Shown here one piece after another: positions 8,038-20,413 of a stretch of DNA of 64,000 nt (position 1 is its first letter; every line of letters begins with the position of its first letter). Source of the stretch: Rhodocyclaceae bacterium (GTDB lineage: Bacteria; Pseudomonadota; Gammaproteobacteria; Burkholderiales; Rhodocyclaceae); NCBI GenBank assembly GCA_030681195.1, contig JAUXXJ010000005.1:248001-312000 (forward strand). The letters run 5' to 3'. A model generated the notes under the pieces. That model was not told the origin of the DNA, made no database searches, and was given only the letters and a program-made list of their open reading frames with translations. The translations under genes and the position numbers were made by a program.

Positions 8038-9348
8038 ATGAAACCCATTAATGTTGGTCTGCTTGGCATCGGCACGGTCGGTGGCGGCACATTTACGGTC
8101 CTGTCCCGCAACGAAGCTGAAATCACCCGGCGTGCCGGTCGGCCGATTCGCATCGTGCAGGTGGCCGACAAGAATATTGAACTGGCCAAGCAAGTCACTG
8201 GTGGCAGCGTGGCCGTCACGGATGATGCTTTCGCTGTCGTCAACAATCCCGAGATTGACATTGTCGTTGAGTTGATCGGTGGCTATGGCGTGGCCAAGGA
8301 ACTGGTCATGCAAGCCATTGCCAACGGCAAGCATGTCGTCACGGCCAACAAGGCGCTGCTGGCCGTGCATGGCAACGAGATTTTCGCCGCTGCACAGAAG
8401 CATGGCGTGATGGTGGGATTCGAGGCAGCCGTGGCGGGCGGCATTCCCATCATCAAGGCCCTGCGCGAAGGCCTGACGGCTAACCGTATTCAGTGGATTG
8501 CCGGCATCATCAACGGCACCACCAACTTTATTCTTTCCGAGATGCGTGATAAGGGCCTCTCGTTCGATACCGTGCTCAAGGAAGCGCAACGCCTCGGCTA
8601 TGCCGAGGCTGATCCAACCTTCGATGTCGAGGGTGTCGATGCGGCGCACAAACTGACCATCATGTCGGCGATTGCCTTCGGCATTCCCATGCAATTCGAC
8701 CAGGCGCACATCGAGGGCATCAGCAAGCTTGAGGCAGTCGACATCAAGTATGCCGAGCAACTCGGTTATCGCATCAAGTTGCTCGGCATTACCAAGCGTC
8801 GCAGCGAGGGCTTCGAACTGCGTGTGCATCCGACGTTGATCCCGGCCAAACGCCTGATTGCCAATGTCGAAGGGGCGATGAACGCCGTGCTGGTGCAGGG
8901 CGATGCTGTGGGTTCGACGCTCTACTATGGCAAGGGTGCGGGGGCCGAGCCGACTGCCAGTTCAGTGATCGCCGACCTGGTGGATATCACACGCATGCAT
9001 ACCGCCGATCCCGAGAATCGCGTACCGCATCTCGCCTTCCAGCCGGATGCCGTGGCCGACATGCCGATCCTGCCGATGGCCGAGGTCGAGTGTGGCTACT
9101 ACTTGCGTATGCATGTTGAAGACAAGCCGGGCGTATTGGCTGACATCACGCGCATCCTCGCCGACCAGCAGATTTCCATTGATGCGATGATCCAGCGTGA
9201 GCCCGCTGAAGGGGAGCAGCAGACCGATATCATCATGCTCACCCATGTGACACGCGAGAAGCAGGTCGATGCGGCTATTGCCAAGATCGAGGCATTATCG
9301 GTCGTGACAGGCAAGATCATCCGCCTGCGCCTGGAAAACCTGAACTGA
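8038..9348 (+). CDS. hom: Homoserine dehydrogenase
   Basis: The 436-residue enzyme reduces aspartate semialdehyde to homoserine for threonine and methionine synthesis. It has the N-terminal NAD(P)-binding motif GLLGIGTVGGGTF, the central catalytic domain (AAVAGGIPIIKALREG, GIINGTTNFILSEM, AEADPTFDVEGVDAAHK) and a C-terminal ACT domain beginning YYLRMHVEDKPGVLADIT, the usual site of threonine feedback. It is monofunctional, without an aspartokinase domain. It lies between alaA and thrC. Confidence 0.97.
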   Translation: MKPINVGLLGIGTVGGGTFTVLSRNEAEITRRAGRPIRIVQVADKNIELAKQVTGGSVAVTDDAFAVVNNPEIDIVVELIGGYGVAKELVMQAIANGKHVVTANKALLAVHGNEIFAAAQKHGVMVGFEAAVAGGIPIIKALREGLTANRIQWIAGIINGTTNFILSEMRDKGLSFDTVLKEAQRLGYAEADPTFDVEGVDAAHKLTIMSAIAFGIPMQFDQAHIEGISKLEAVDIKYAEQLGYRIKLLGITKRRSEGFELRVHPTLIPAKRLIANVEGAMNAVLVQGDAVGSTLYYGKGAGAEPTASSVIADLVDITRMHTADPENRVPHLAFQPDAVADMPILPMAEVECGYYLRMHVEDKPGVLADITRILADQQISIDAMIQREPAEGEQQTDIIMLTHVTREKQVDAAIAKIEALSVVTGKIIRLRLENLN

Positions 9349-9350
9349 TC

Positions 9351-10778
9351 ATGAAGTACATCTCCACCCGTGGCGGCGACACGCCGCAGTCTTTTTCCGA
9401 CATCCTGCTCGGCGGCTTGGCGCCTGATGGCGGGCTTTATCTGCCGGAGCAGTATCCGCAGGTTTCTGCTGCCGAGTTGGCTGAGTGGCGCGAACTGCCC
9501 TACCACGCGCTTGCCTTGCGCATCCTGCAAAAATATATCGACGACATTCCCGCCTGCGATCTCAAAACACTGTCGGACCGCACCTACACCGAGCACACCT
9601 ACCGCTGGTGTCGGCCGGGTTGTGATGCGGCGGACATCACGCCGCTGACAACGCTGTCGCCGGGTTTTCATTTGCTCGAACTTTCCAATGGGCCGACGCT
9701 GGCCTTCAAGGACATGGCGATGCAGTTGCTCGGCAACTTGTTCGAGTACGTGCTGGCCAAGCGTGAAGAGACGATCAACATCCTTGGCGCAACCTCGGGC
9801 GATACGGGGTCGGCTGCGGAATATGCCATGCGCGGGAAAAAGGGTGTGCGCGTCTTCATGTTGTCGCCGCACGGCAAGATGTCCGCCTTTCAGCGCGCGC
9901 AGATGTACTCGCTGCAGGACGAGAACATCGTCAACATTGCCATCGAAGGCATGTTCGACGACTGCCAGGACATCGTCAAAGCGGTATCCAACGATGCCGA
10001 GTTCAAGGCCCGCTACAAGATCGGCGCAGTGAACTCGATCAACTGGGCACGAGTGCTGGCCCAGATTGTCTACTACTTCAAAGGCTACTTTGCCGCCACC
10101 CGCAGCAACAACGAGCGGGTCGCCTTCAGCGTGCCGTCCGGCAACTTCGGCAACATTTGCGCCGGCCATATCGCGCGCATGATGGGCTTGCCGATTGCCC
10201 GGCTGGTCATGGCCACCAACGAAAACGATGTACTCGACGAGTTCTTCCGCACCGGGGTCTATCGGCCACGCGGCACCGCCGATACTTACGTCACCTCAAG
10301 CCCGTCGATGGATATTTCCAAGGCCTCCAACTTTGAGCGCTTTGTGTTCGATCTGGTCGGCCGTGATCCTGCTGTTGTGCGTGACCTATGGAAAAAGGTC
10401 GATGCGGGGGGAAGCTTCGATTTACGCGACACGCCCTATATAGCGAAGCTGGCATCGTTCGGTTTCGTTTCAGGCAAGAGCACGCATGCCGATCGCTTGG
10501 TTACTATTCGCGATGTCTGGCAAAAGCAGCAGGTGATGATCGACACCCATACGGCGGATGCCGTCAAGGTGGCGCGTGAACACCTGATGGCCGGCGTGCC
10601 AATGATCGTGCTGGAAACCGCGCAGCCAGTGAAGTTCGCCGAAACGATTCAGGAAGCACTCGGCTGTGAGCCGGGGCGGCCGAAGGAACTGGAGGGAATC
10701 GAGTCGTTGCCACAGCGCGTGGAAGTCATGCCGGCCGAGGCGGGCCGCGTCAAGGCGCTGATTGCCGCACGCTGCTGA
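9351..10778 (+). CDS. thrC: Threonine synthase
   Basis: A 475-residue PLP enzyme that converts phosphohomoserine to threonine. The N-terminus MKYISTRGGDTPQSFSDILL and the PLP-lysine motif NGPTLAFKDMAMQ mark the longer bacterial/fungal-type threonine synthase. The glycine-rich phosphate loop ATSGDTGSAAEYA and SVPSGNFGNICAG are also present. It begins two bases after hom, so the pair is translationally close. Confidence 0.97.
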   Translation: MKYISTRGGDTPQSFSDILLGGLAPDGGLYLPEQYPQVSAAELAEWRELPYHALALRILQKYIDDIPACDLKTLSDRTYTEHTYRWCRPGCDAADITPLTTLSPGFHLLELSNGPTLAFKDMAMQLLGNLFEYVLAKREETINILGATSGDTGSAAEYAMRGKKGVRVFMLSPHGKMSAFQRAQMYSLQDENIVNIAIEGMFDDCQDIVKAVSNDAEFKARYKIGAVNSINWARVLAQIVYYFKGYFAATRSNNERVAFSVPSGNFGNICAGHIARMMGLPIARLVMATNENDVLDEFFRTGVYRPRGTADTYVTSSPSMDISKASNFERFVFDLVGRDPAVVRDLWKKVDAGGSFDLRDTPYIAKLASFGFVSGKSTHADRLVTIRDVWQKQQVMIDTHTADAVKVAREHLMAGVPMIVLETAQPVKFAETIQEALGCEPGRPKELEGIESLPQRVEVMPAEAGRVKALIAARC

Positions 10779-10804
10779 TCGGCGTGCGGACCGGCGGTAG
10801 TCCT

Positions 10805-10942
10805 CTACAGATAGATGACCGCCGGGAATACGGTAACCGCTAGTGCCAGAACCAGCCATTCAAGGTTGTAGCGGGCCAAGATGCCGGTGAAATGCAGCAC
10901 CAGCACAGTGATGGCGATGACGTAGTACAGGATGAACAGCAT
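10805..10942 (-). CDS. Predicted 45-residue membrane protein
   Basis: A short minus-strand frame starting at ATG 10942 encodes a very hydrophobic peptide. It begins MLFILYYVIAITVLVLHF, has a short polar turn with RYNLEW, then a second hydrophobic helix ending VIYL. GGGAG lies about seven bases before the start, and a TATAAT is found upstream on the same strand (10985-10990). Two short membrane helices are likely. I do not recognise the family. It occupies most of the gap between thrC and the HU gene. Confidence 0.6.
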   Translation of the reverse strand: MLFILYYVIAITVLVLHFTGILARYNLEWLVLALAVTVFPAVIYL

Positions 10943-10984
10943 GGTGGGTCTCCCAAGAGCGGATGGCGCCTTTTTCTTGGGGCG

Positions 10985-10990
10985 ATTATA
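10985..10990 (-). promoter_or_regulatory. -10 element for the small membrane ORF
   Basis: TATAAT on the minus strand, about 43 bases upstream of the 45-residue ORF. No clear -35 was identified. Confidence 0.45.
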
Positions 10991-11068
10991 GGGGTAAAGC
11001 CTGAGGCGTTGCTCAGCTGCCAGGCCTCGAAATAGCGGGGTGTTCCCGAGGAAAATCGCGCTAGCCCC

Positions 11069-11099
11069 TTGACGGCATGCGTAAATATCCAGTTAGAAT
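11069..11099 (+). promoter_or_regulatory. Possible sigma-70 promoter of the HU gene
   Basis: TTGACG (11069-11074) and TAGAAT (11094-11099) are separated by 19 bases, longer than optimal but with good hexamers, about 50 bases before the HU start. Confidence 0.55.
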
Positions 11100-11147
11100 C
11101 AGCGCAGGCAATTCAGCCTTTCCAATATAAGTGAGGAGCAGATCAAT

Positions 11148-11447
11148 ATGAATAAAGGGGATCTCATCGAAATCGCCGCCAAGGAAGCTGCCATTTCCAA
11201 GGCAGCTGCCGGCAAGGCACTGGACGGCATGATCGAAGCTATCGTCAAGTCCGTCGCCAAGGGCAATCCCGTGACCCTCGTCGGTTTCGGTACTTTCAAG
11301 TCTTCAAAGCGTGCTGCGCGTACTGGTGTGAATCCCAAGACCGGCGAGAAGATCAAGATTGCCGCGACGACTGTCGCGCGATTCACCGCTGGTGCTGGTT
11401 TCAAGACTGCCGTTGCCGGCAAGAAAAAGACGGCTGCCAAGAAGTAA
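11148..11447 (+). CDS. DNA-binding protein HU
   Basis: This 99-residue histone-like protein bends and compacts DNA as a dimer. The N-terminus MNKGDLIEIAAKEAAISKAAA, the LVGFGTFKSSKRAARTGVNPKTGEKI arm and the C-terminal FKTAVA are typical of HU. A lysine/alanine tail ends the protein. GAGGAG precedes the start. A symmetric terminator follows 20 bases after the stop. Confidence 0.95.
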   Translation: MNKGDLIEIAAKEAAISKAAAGKALDGMIEAIVKSVAKGNPVTLVGFGTFKSSKRAARTGVNPKTGEKIKIAATTVARFTAGAGFKTAVAGKKKTAAKK

Positions 11448-11467
11448 CTCTGGTTTTCGAGCGCCCC

Positions 11468-11497
11468 GAAAAAGCACAGCCAAGGCTGTGCTTTTTA
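11468..11497. terminator. Bidirectional terminator between the HU gene and the MFS gene
   Basis: A perfect stem AAAAAGCACAGCC / GGCTGTGCTTTTT with an AAG loop sits between convergent genes. The A and T flanks let it work in both directions. Confidence 0.9.
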
Positions 11498-11504
11498 GTT
11501 GGTG

Positions 11505-12722
11505 TTATTGATGTGCCTGGCGCAACAGCCACGCATGGCGTGCACTCAGCAACAGGGTGAGCAAGGCGCAGCCGAGCAGGGTGCTGCGCACGCCAACTGT
11601 TTCGGCAATCACACCGACCACCAGACTGCCGAGTGGGGCGATCCCGAGGAAGGCCGTTGAAAAAATCGCCATAACCCTTCCGCGATAGGTGTCTGCGACG
11701 CTGATCGAAATCAGGGTATTGCTGCCTGCGACGGTCAGTACCACGCAAAAGCCAAGCAACATCAACAGCGGATAGGCCCAGACGAGGCCGGGTGTCAGAG
11801 CGAAGCCGCCCAGTGCGACACCGCCGCAAAGCGCTGCTCGGGCGACGAGTGTTTCCAGTCCCTGTGTGGTCGTGGCTGTTCTGCCTGCACGGAGAGCCAG
11901 CCAGAGTGCGGCGCAGAGTGACCCGGCGCCAGCGCTGGCAACCAGAAAGCCATAGGTGTCGGCCGCGCCGGCGAAGATCTCGCGGGCAAACAGGGGCATC
12001 AATATCATGTAGGGCGTGACGAACAGGCCAAAGCCGGCGACCAGCCAGAGCGCGCGACGAATGGCCGCGTGTGTGTGCGCGTAGTGAAGTCCTGACTTGA
12101 GCGATAACCAAGCGGATTCATCAGTCGGCTTGTCTGCCTTGGGCGCAACGCGAATGGCGCGCAGGGCCAGCAAAACAGCGCCGTAGGACAGCGCATTGAG
12201 CAGGAAGCAGAATGCCTCTCCCCAGGTAGCGACCAGCAGGCCAGCCAGCGCCGGGCCGACGAAACGGGTGCCGTTCATCAGGAAGGAATTGAGGCCGATT
12301 GCATTGGCGAGGTCCGTCTTGTTGGTGACCAGTTGGGCGACGAAGGCTTGGCGTGCGGGCAGGTCGATAGCGTTGATGCAGCCCAGTACAAAAGCGAGGG
12401 CCACCAGCCATTCGGCCTGGATGGCGCCGAAAAATGTCAGGGTGGTCAGCAGCAGGGCTTGTGTCAGCGCGGCCGTTTGCGTCCAGATCAACAGGCGGCG
12501 CCGGTCCACTCGGTCATTCCAGACGCCGGCCACCGTGCTGAACAAGAGGATCGGGATCTGGCTGGCAAAACCAACCAGCCCGAGCATGGCAGCGGAATCG
12601 GTCAAGCGATAGGCAAGCCACACCATCGCGATCTGTTGCATCCAGGTACCCGTCAGCGATACCAGTTGGCCGGCAAAGAACAGGCGGTAATTGCGCGAGC
12701 GCAGAGCGGGCAGAGATGGCAT
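11505..12722 (-). CDS. MFS transporter, EntS/DUF894-like
   Basis: About 405 residues form a 12-helix major facilitator. The N-terminus SLPALRSRNYRLFFAGQLVSLTGTWMQQIAMVWL is typical of the MFS_3 (EntS/DUF894) group, and the inter-helix motif WNDRVDRRRLL is the MFS loop signature. Members export siderophores or drugs, but no neighbour hints at a substrate. The start at 12722 is chosen from domain alignment; an in-frame ATG at 12743 is equally possible. It converges on the HU gene. Confidence 0.85.
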   Translation of the reverse strand: MPSLPALRSRNYRLFFAGQLVSLTGTWMQQIAMVWLAYRLTDSAAMLGLVGFASQIPILLFSTVAGVWNDRVDRRRLLIWTQTAALTQALLLTTLTFFGAIQAEWLVALAFVLGCINAIDLPARQAFVAQLVTNKTDLANAIGLNSFLMNGTRFVGPALAGLLVATWGEAFCFLLNALSYGAVLLALRAIRVAPKADKPTDESAWLSLKSGLHYAHTHAAIRRALWLVAGFGLFVTPYMILMPLFAREIFAGAADTYGFLVASAGAGSLCAALWLALRAGRTATTTQGLETLVARAALCGGVALGGFALTPGLVWAYPLLMLLGFCVVLTVAGSNTLISISVADTYRGRVMAIFSTAFLGIAPLGSLVVGVIAETVGVRSTLLGCALLTLLLSARHAWLLRQAHQ

Positions 12723-12817
12723 CTGCGCATTTTCGCCGATCATGGGGCGAATTGCGCGTGGATGCCCTGATTCAGGCATACAATTCCCCCTGTTCCAAGA
12801 ATACTGATCCTCTCCCG

Positions 12818-13904
12818 ATGCCAAGCGCCCGCGGCAAACCTGTCGTGTTAATTGTCGATGACATGCCCGAGAATCTGGCCGTTCTCGGCGAGTCTCTGCA
12901 GTCCGAATTTCACGTGCGCGTTGCCAACAATGGCCGACGTGCGCTGGAGATCGCGACCAGCGATCCGCGACCGGACCTAATTCTTCTTGATGTCATGATG
13001 CCCGACATAGATGGCTATGAAGTTATCCGTCGCCTTAAGGAAGACTGGGCGCTGCGCGAGATTCCCGTGATCTTCGTTACGGCGATGGACTCTGATGCCG
13101 ATGAGGAAACCGGACTGGCACTGGGCGCCGTCGATTACATTCACAAGCCGATTCGTCCGCCGATTGTGCTGGCGCGGGTGCGCACCCATTTGGAGCTCAA
13201 GGCGGCGCGCGATGCCATGGCTGCACGCAACCTGAATCTCGAAATCGAAGTGCAGCGGCGCATGCGCGAAAACCAGCAGATTCAGGATGTCTCCCTGCGC
13301 GCACTGGCAGGCCTGGCAGAAACGCGCGACAACGATACCGGCAACCACATTCGCCGTACACAGTCCTATGTCGACTTGCTAGCCCGTCATCTCAGCGAGC
13401 ATCCCGACTTTGCCCCGCTGCGTGCCGACGGCATCATCGAACTAATCGTCAAGGCGGCACCGTTGCACGACATCGGAAAAGTTGGCATTCCCGATCACAT
13501 CTTGTTGAAACCGGGGCCGCTTGATCCGGAAGAGTGGCGCATCATGCAGACGCATGCCCGTCTCGGTGCCGAGGCCATCGAATCAGCGCTGGAGGGAGAG
13601 GATGATCAAGCTCCCTTGGCCTTCCTGCATATTGCGATGGATATTGCTTACTCGCATCACGAAAAATGGGATGGCACGGGTTATCCCGAGGGCCTCAGCA
13701 TGACGGCCATCCCGATGCCAGCCCGCCTGATGGCTGTGGCGGATGTATTTGATGCCTTGATTACCCGGCGCGTTTACAAGCCGGCCTTCCCGATCGATAA
13801 GGCGGCGGCGATTGTGCGTGAAGGCAAGGGTAGGCACTTCGATCCGTCAATCGTCGACGCCTTTGATGCCTGTTTCGACCAGTTCGTCGAAATCGCGCAT
13901 CGTT

Positions 13905-13918
<14 letters not shown>
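12818..13918 (+). CDS. Response regulator with HD-GYP c-di-GMP phosphodiesterase domain
   Basis: A 366-residue REC-HD-GYP protein. The receiver spans about residues 8-125, with acidic pocket VDDMPEN and phospho-acceptor Asp58 in LILLDVMMPD. The HD-GYP domain follows, with PLHDIGKVGIPD and HHEKWDGTGYPEGLS intact, so it should hydrolyse c-di-GMP when phosphorylated. The start MPSARGKPVV is taken because upstream sequence is antisense to the MFS gene. It overlaps the downstream hybrid kinase, its likely partner, by 14 bases. Confidence 0.93.
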
Positions 13919-17105
<3,187 letters not shown>

Positions 17106-17135
17106 AATACGGCTCCCTTTCTCGTTCTGTCTGCC

Positions 17136-18542
17136 ATGACTGCCAAGAATCACTCCGTCAAGACCCGTTTTGCCCCCAGCCCGACCGGCTATCTGCATAT
17201 CGGTGGCGCACGCACCGCGCTGTTCGCTTGGGCCTATGCCCGGCGTCATGGTGGCACCTTCGTGCTGCGCATCGAGGATACTGACGTGGCGCGTTCCACG
17301 CCGGAAGCGGTGCAGGCGATTCTCGATGGCATGCAGTGGCTTGGGTTGGCCCATGATGAAGGCCCCTACTACCAGATGCAGCGCATGATGCGCTACAAGG
17401 AAGTGATCGGTCAGATGCTCGCGGCCGGCACCGCCTACCATTGCTATACCTCGAAAGAAGAACTCGACGCCCTGCGCGCCGAACAGGAAGCGAAGAAGGA
17501 AAAACCGCGCTACGACGGAACATGGCGCCCCGAATCTGGCAAGACGCTGCCGACACCGCCTTCGGGCATACACCCCGTGGTGCGTTTCAAGAACCCGACC
17601 GCCGGCGTGGTTGCCTGGGATGATCAGGTCAAGGGCCGCATCGAGATCGCCAACGCCGAACTCGACGACTTCATCATCGCGCGCGCCGACGGCACACCGA
17701 CCTATAACTTTTGCGTCGTGGTGGATGACTGGGACATGGGCATCACCCACGTCATTCGCGGCGACGATCACGTGAACAACACGCCGCGTCAGATCAATCT
17801 GCTCGAAGCGCTCGGTGCGCCGGTGCCGCGTTACGGCCACCTGTCGATGATCCTCGGCGACGATGGCACCAAGCTCTCCAAGCGCCACGGCGCCGTCTCG
17901 GTGATGCAGTACGATGAAGATGGCTACCTGCCCGAGGCCGTGCTCAACTACCTGGGCCGTCTCGGCTGGTCGCACGGCGACGAAGAAATCTTCTCGATGA
18001 CGCAGTTCGTCGAATGGTTCGATCTTGATCACATCACCAGTTCGGCCGCGCAGTTCAACACCGAGAAACTCAACTGGCTTAATGCACACTACATCAAGCT
18101 CGCCGACGATGCGCGGTTGGGGCAAGAGATTCACCGGCGCCTTGCCCGCCAGGGCGTTGAAAACACGGCCAGCCCCGATCCGGGCGAGATTGCCGCGCTC
18201 TACAAGGATCGCGTCAGTAACCTCAACGAACTGGCCGACAGCGCCCATGCCTTCTATGTGGCACCGCATGCCTCGGCAGAGCTCAAAGCACAGCACCTGA
18301 CGGAAGCAGCGAAATCGGCCTTGAAAGATTTGAGAAGCCGTCTCGCCAGCGCCGACTTTTCACCGGAAGTGCTCGGCAAGACCCTCAAGGAAACCTTGGC
18401 CGCCACCGGACTGAAAATGCCGCAAGTCGCCATTCCGCTGCGTGTCGTCTTGCTCGGCCAACCGCAAAGCCCCGCCATTGACCGTGTGCTGGCGGTGCTG
18501 GGACGGACCGAAGTCTTGCGGCGTCTCGATCAGGCCCTTTGA
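17136..18542 (+). CDS. gltX: Glutamyl-tRNA synthetase
   Basis: A 468-residue class I aminoacyl-tRNA synthetase that charges tRNA-Glu. The N-terminus [22 protein letters not shown] contains the HIGH-type motif, and [11 protein letters not shown] is the KMSKS-type loop. The C-terminal anticodon-binding region ends with [18 protein letters not shown]. Repeat copy 3 lies within this region at about residues 401-408 and reads RLASADF, in a stretch that tolerates variation. The stop overlaps the TTG start of the next gene. Confidence 0.96.
   Translation: MTAKNHSVKTRFAPSPTGYLHIGGARTALFAWAYARRHGGTFVLRIEDTDVARSTPEAVQAILDGMQWLGLAHDEGPYYQMQRMMRYKEVIGQMLAAGTAYHCYTSKEELDALRAEQEAKKEKPRYDGTWRPESGKTLPTPPSGIHPVVRFKNPTAGVVAWDDQVKGRIEIANAELDDFIIARADGTPTYNFCVVVDDWDMGITHVIRGDDHVNNTPRQINLLEALGAPVPRYGHLSMILGDDGTKLSKRHGAVSVMQYDEDGYLPEAVLNYLGRLGWSHGDEEIFSMTQFVEWFDLDHITSSAAQFNTEKLNWLNAHYIKLADDARLGQEIHRRLARQGVENTASPDPGEIAALYKDRVSNLNELADSAHAFYVAPHASAELKAQHLTEAAKSALKDLRSRLASADFSPEVLGKTLKETLAATGLKMPQVAIPLRVVLLGQPQSPAIDRVLAVLGRTEVLRRLDQAL
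18337..18360 (+). repeat. Dispersed short repeat, copy 3 (inside gltX)
   Basis: GCCGTCTCGCCAGCG followed by CCGACTTTT, read RLASADF in the C-terminal domain of GltX, in the same frame as copy 2. Confidence 0.85.
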
Positions 18543-19615
18543 AATCCGCCGTCGCGCTCGCCGTCGGTAGCTGCCTGTTATTGGGCGGCTGCGCGACTTC
18601 ACCCGATTCGAAGCGGACGCGTCTGGTGGTTCCGCGTGATCTTGGCGCGATTTATTCCGATGTGGAAATGCAGGCCAGGCTGGCCTTCGTGTCGGAGGCA
18701 CCCTTGTGTCAGCCGCTGGACTGCACAGCCACTGACGAATTTCGCGGCCGAGTCAGGCGACTGACCGAGCGCCTGATGCCGGCGGCGCTGCAGTTAGCCC
18801 GCGAGGAGAAGACGGGTATCCCGCGTATGACGGTTACGGTGCCAAGCAAGAGCGACATCGGCACGATGTCGAGCGCGAGTGGCAGCATCGTGGTTTTCGA
18901 CGGCTTGCGCCTGCTGGAATTGTCCGACCCTGCGCTGGCCTTCGTCATTGCCCGTGAAATCGGCCATGTCATTGGCGAACACCACGAGGAAAATACGGCG
19001 ACCGGCATTGCAGTTTCGGTCACTGTGGCGCTCCTGTTTCCGCTGGCAGGCATATTGCAAGGCGTGGAGGCGGCCTATGCCGCTTCCACGCTCGCTTCTA
19101 CGGCGACATCTTTTGCGGGAGCTCGAGTGGTACGTGCCTTTTACGAAGAGGATCAGCGCCGCGAGGCAGATGCCTACGCGCTGACGATCCTGACGCATGC
19201 GGGCTGGCGTGCACATGAGGTTGCGCATGCTATTCGTGAAGCGACGCCCCGTTTAGTTGGCGCTGGCTGGATGGCCGAGTTGCGCGACTCGCAGCGCTGG
19301 CTTGACGAGATCATGCCGACGCTGGTTGTGGCGACCCCCGCTGTGCCGAGCGTGTCTGAGATCCCGTACGAACATTATGGGCCGGTAGGTGGTGCGGCAA
19401 TCCAATGGGTTCAGCAACAGGGAACCAGTGGTCGTGAGTATCAGTGCCCCGGGTTGTCATATGCCGCGATCCGGCACGCCAAGGTGGACACTGTCAAGCC
19501 GACGAGCCGGCCGGTGTCTGTGAAAAAGCCGGGAAAGGTATCGAAGGGGAAACGCTTGCTCAAGCCAAAACTCCGTTCCGGGCGCACCGCTTCGCAGCGC
19601 GCCCGCCTGCATTGA
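18539..19615 (+). CDS. M48-like metalloprotease lipoprotein with degenerate HExxH
   Basis: A predicted lipoprotein of about 358 residues: a hydrophobic signal ending LLLGGC puts the lipid-bearing Cys at residue 18. The central domain resembles periplasmic M48 peptidases, with [17 protein letters not shown] where HExxH is expected and [13 protein letters not shown] where the third zinc ligand Glu lies. The first His of HExxH is Arg139 here, so zinc binding and catalysis are doubtful. A basic lysine/arginine-rich tail follows. The start is TTG overlapping the gltX stop (TTGA), implying coupling. The stop abuts the convergent next gene with no gap. Confidence 0.8.
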   Translation: MKSAVALAVGSCLLLGGCATSPDSKRTRLVVPRDLGAIYSDVEMQARLAFVSEAPLCQPLDCTATDEFRGRVRRLTERLMPAALQLAREEKTGIPRMTVTVPSKSDIGTMSSASGSIVVFDGLRLLELSDPALAFVIAREIGHVIGEHHEENTATGIAVSVTVALLFPLAGILQGVEAAYAASTLASTATSFAGARVVRAFYEEDQRREADAYALTILTHAGWRAHEVAHAIREATPRLVGAGWMAELRDSQRWLDEIMPTLVVATPAVPSVSEIPYEHYGPVGGAAIQWVQQQGTSGREYQCPGLSYAAIRHAKVDTVKPTSRPVSVKKPGKVSKGKRLLKPKLRSGRTASQRARLH

Positions 19616-20338
19616 TCAGTTAGCGGTAATCAGTCGGCCATTGTCGAGCTTGACGCGATCACCGATGCGCCAGGCCGGGACGCTATCCTGGCTGACCGTA
19701 CGGAATGAGCCGTCTTCCATGCGTACGCTGATCTCATAGTTGGTGGTCTGCTTGCGCGTCTTCTCGACCTGGTGACCGGCATAGGCACCGCCAGCGGCAC
19801 CGAGCACGGTCGCAATCTTGTTGCCACTACCGCCACCGACCTGATTGCCGAGTACGCCCCCGAGTACGCCGCCAACGACGGCACCAAGACCACTGCCTTC
19901 GCCTTCCTGCATCACCTCACGCACATTGTCGATCGTGCCGCAGTTGAAGCAAGTCGGTGCGGGGAGTGCGGCTGGCGCTGCGGTGAGTGGGCCGGTCGCC
20001 AGCACAGGCGAGGGCGGGGATGGCGTTGTCTCAAGTGGCGGCACCGCTGGTGGCGTGGATACCTTGGCGACTTTGGGCGCCGAGCGATACACTGGCTTTT
20101 CCACGATCACGATGTTCTCCACCACCTTGGGTGGGCTGACTGGCGTGGTTTCAGCAATAGTCGGCGCTGGCGAGACGGCGCTCACCGCCGGTAGTGGTGC
20201 GGCGGCCTCGCTCATCGGCAGCCAGCCGCTCATGACGGCGATGCCGGCGAGCGAAACCGTGGTGACGGCAATGGCGGCCGTGGCCAGCAGGGGGTGCAGA
20301 CGGGGTGAATGTGGCGCTGGGGCGGTTGGCGTGTTCAT
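19616..20338 (-). CDS. Glycine-zipper (17-kDa-antigen-like) membrane protein
   Basis: A 240-residue protein. An N-terminal transmembrane segment (about residues 18-40) leads to a long Pro/Ala/Ser/Val-rich linker, a CFNCG motif, and a glycine-zipper helix pair (GLGAVVGGVLGGVLGNQVGG, then VLGAAGGAYAGHQVEK). The C-terminal part (YEISVRMEDGSFRTV, GDRVKLDNGRL) forms the small beta domain usual in such surface or envelope proteins. Function is unknown; relatives are outer-membrane or periplasmic structural proteins. Repeat copy 4 lies within the linker. Confidence 0.82.
   Translation of the reverse strand: MNTPTAPAPHSPRLHPLLATAAIAVTTVSLAGIAVMSGWLPMSEAAAPLPAVSAVSPAPTIAETTPVSPPKVVENIVIVEKPVYRSAPKVAKVSTPPAVPPLETTPSPPSPVLATGPLTAAPAALPAPTCFNCGTIDNVREVMQEGEGSGLGAVVGGVLGGVLGNQVGGGSGNKIATVLGAAGGAYAGHQVEKTRKQTTNYEISVRMEDGSFRTVSQDSVPAWRIGDRVKLDNGRLITAN
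20156..20179 (-). repeat. Dispersed short repeat, copy 4 (inside glycine-zipper gene)
   Basis: On the minus strand GCCGTCTCGCCAGCG is followed by CCGACTATT, read as AVSPAPTI in the Pro/Ala linker. It differs from the consensus by one T in the terminal run. Confidence 0.75.
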
Positions 20339-20413
20339 GATGTCCTCTCAAAAATGGGGTTGCACCGCCAATAACGCAGCGGACAGCCCGGTGGGGACAC
20401 CTGCAACAGTTGC

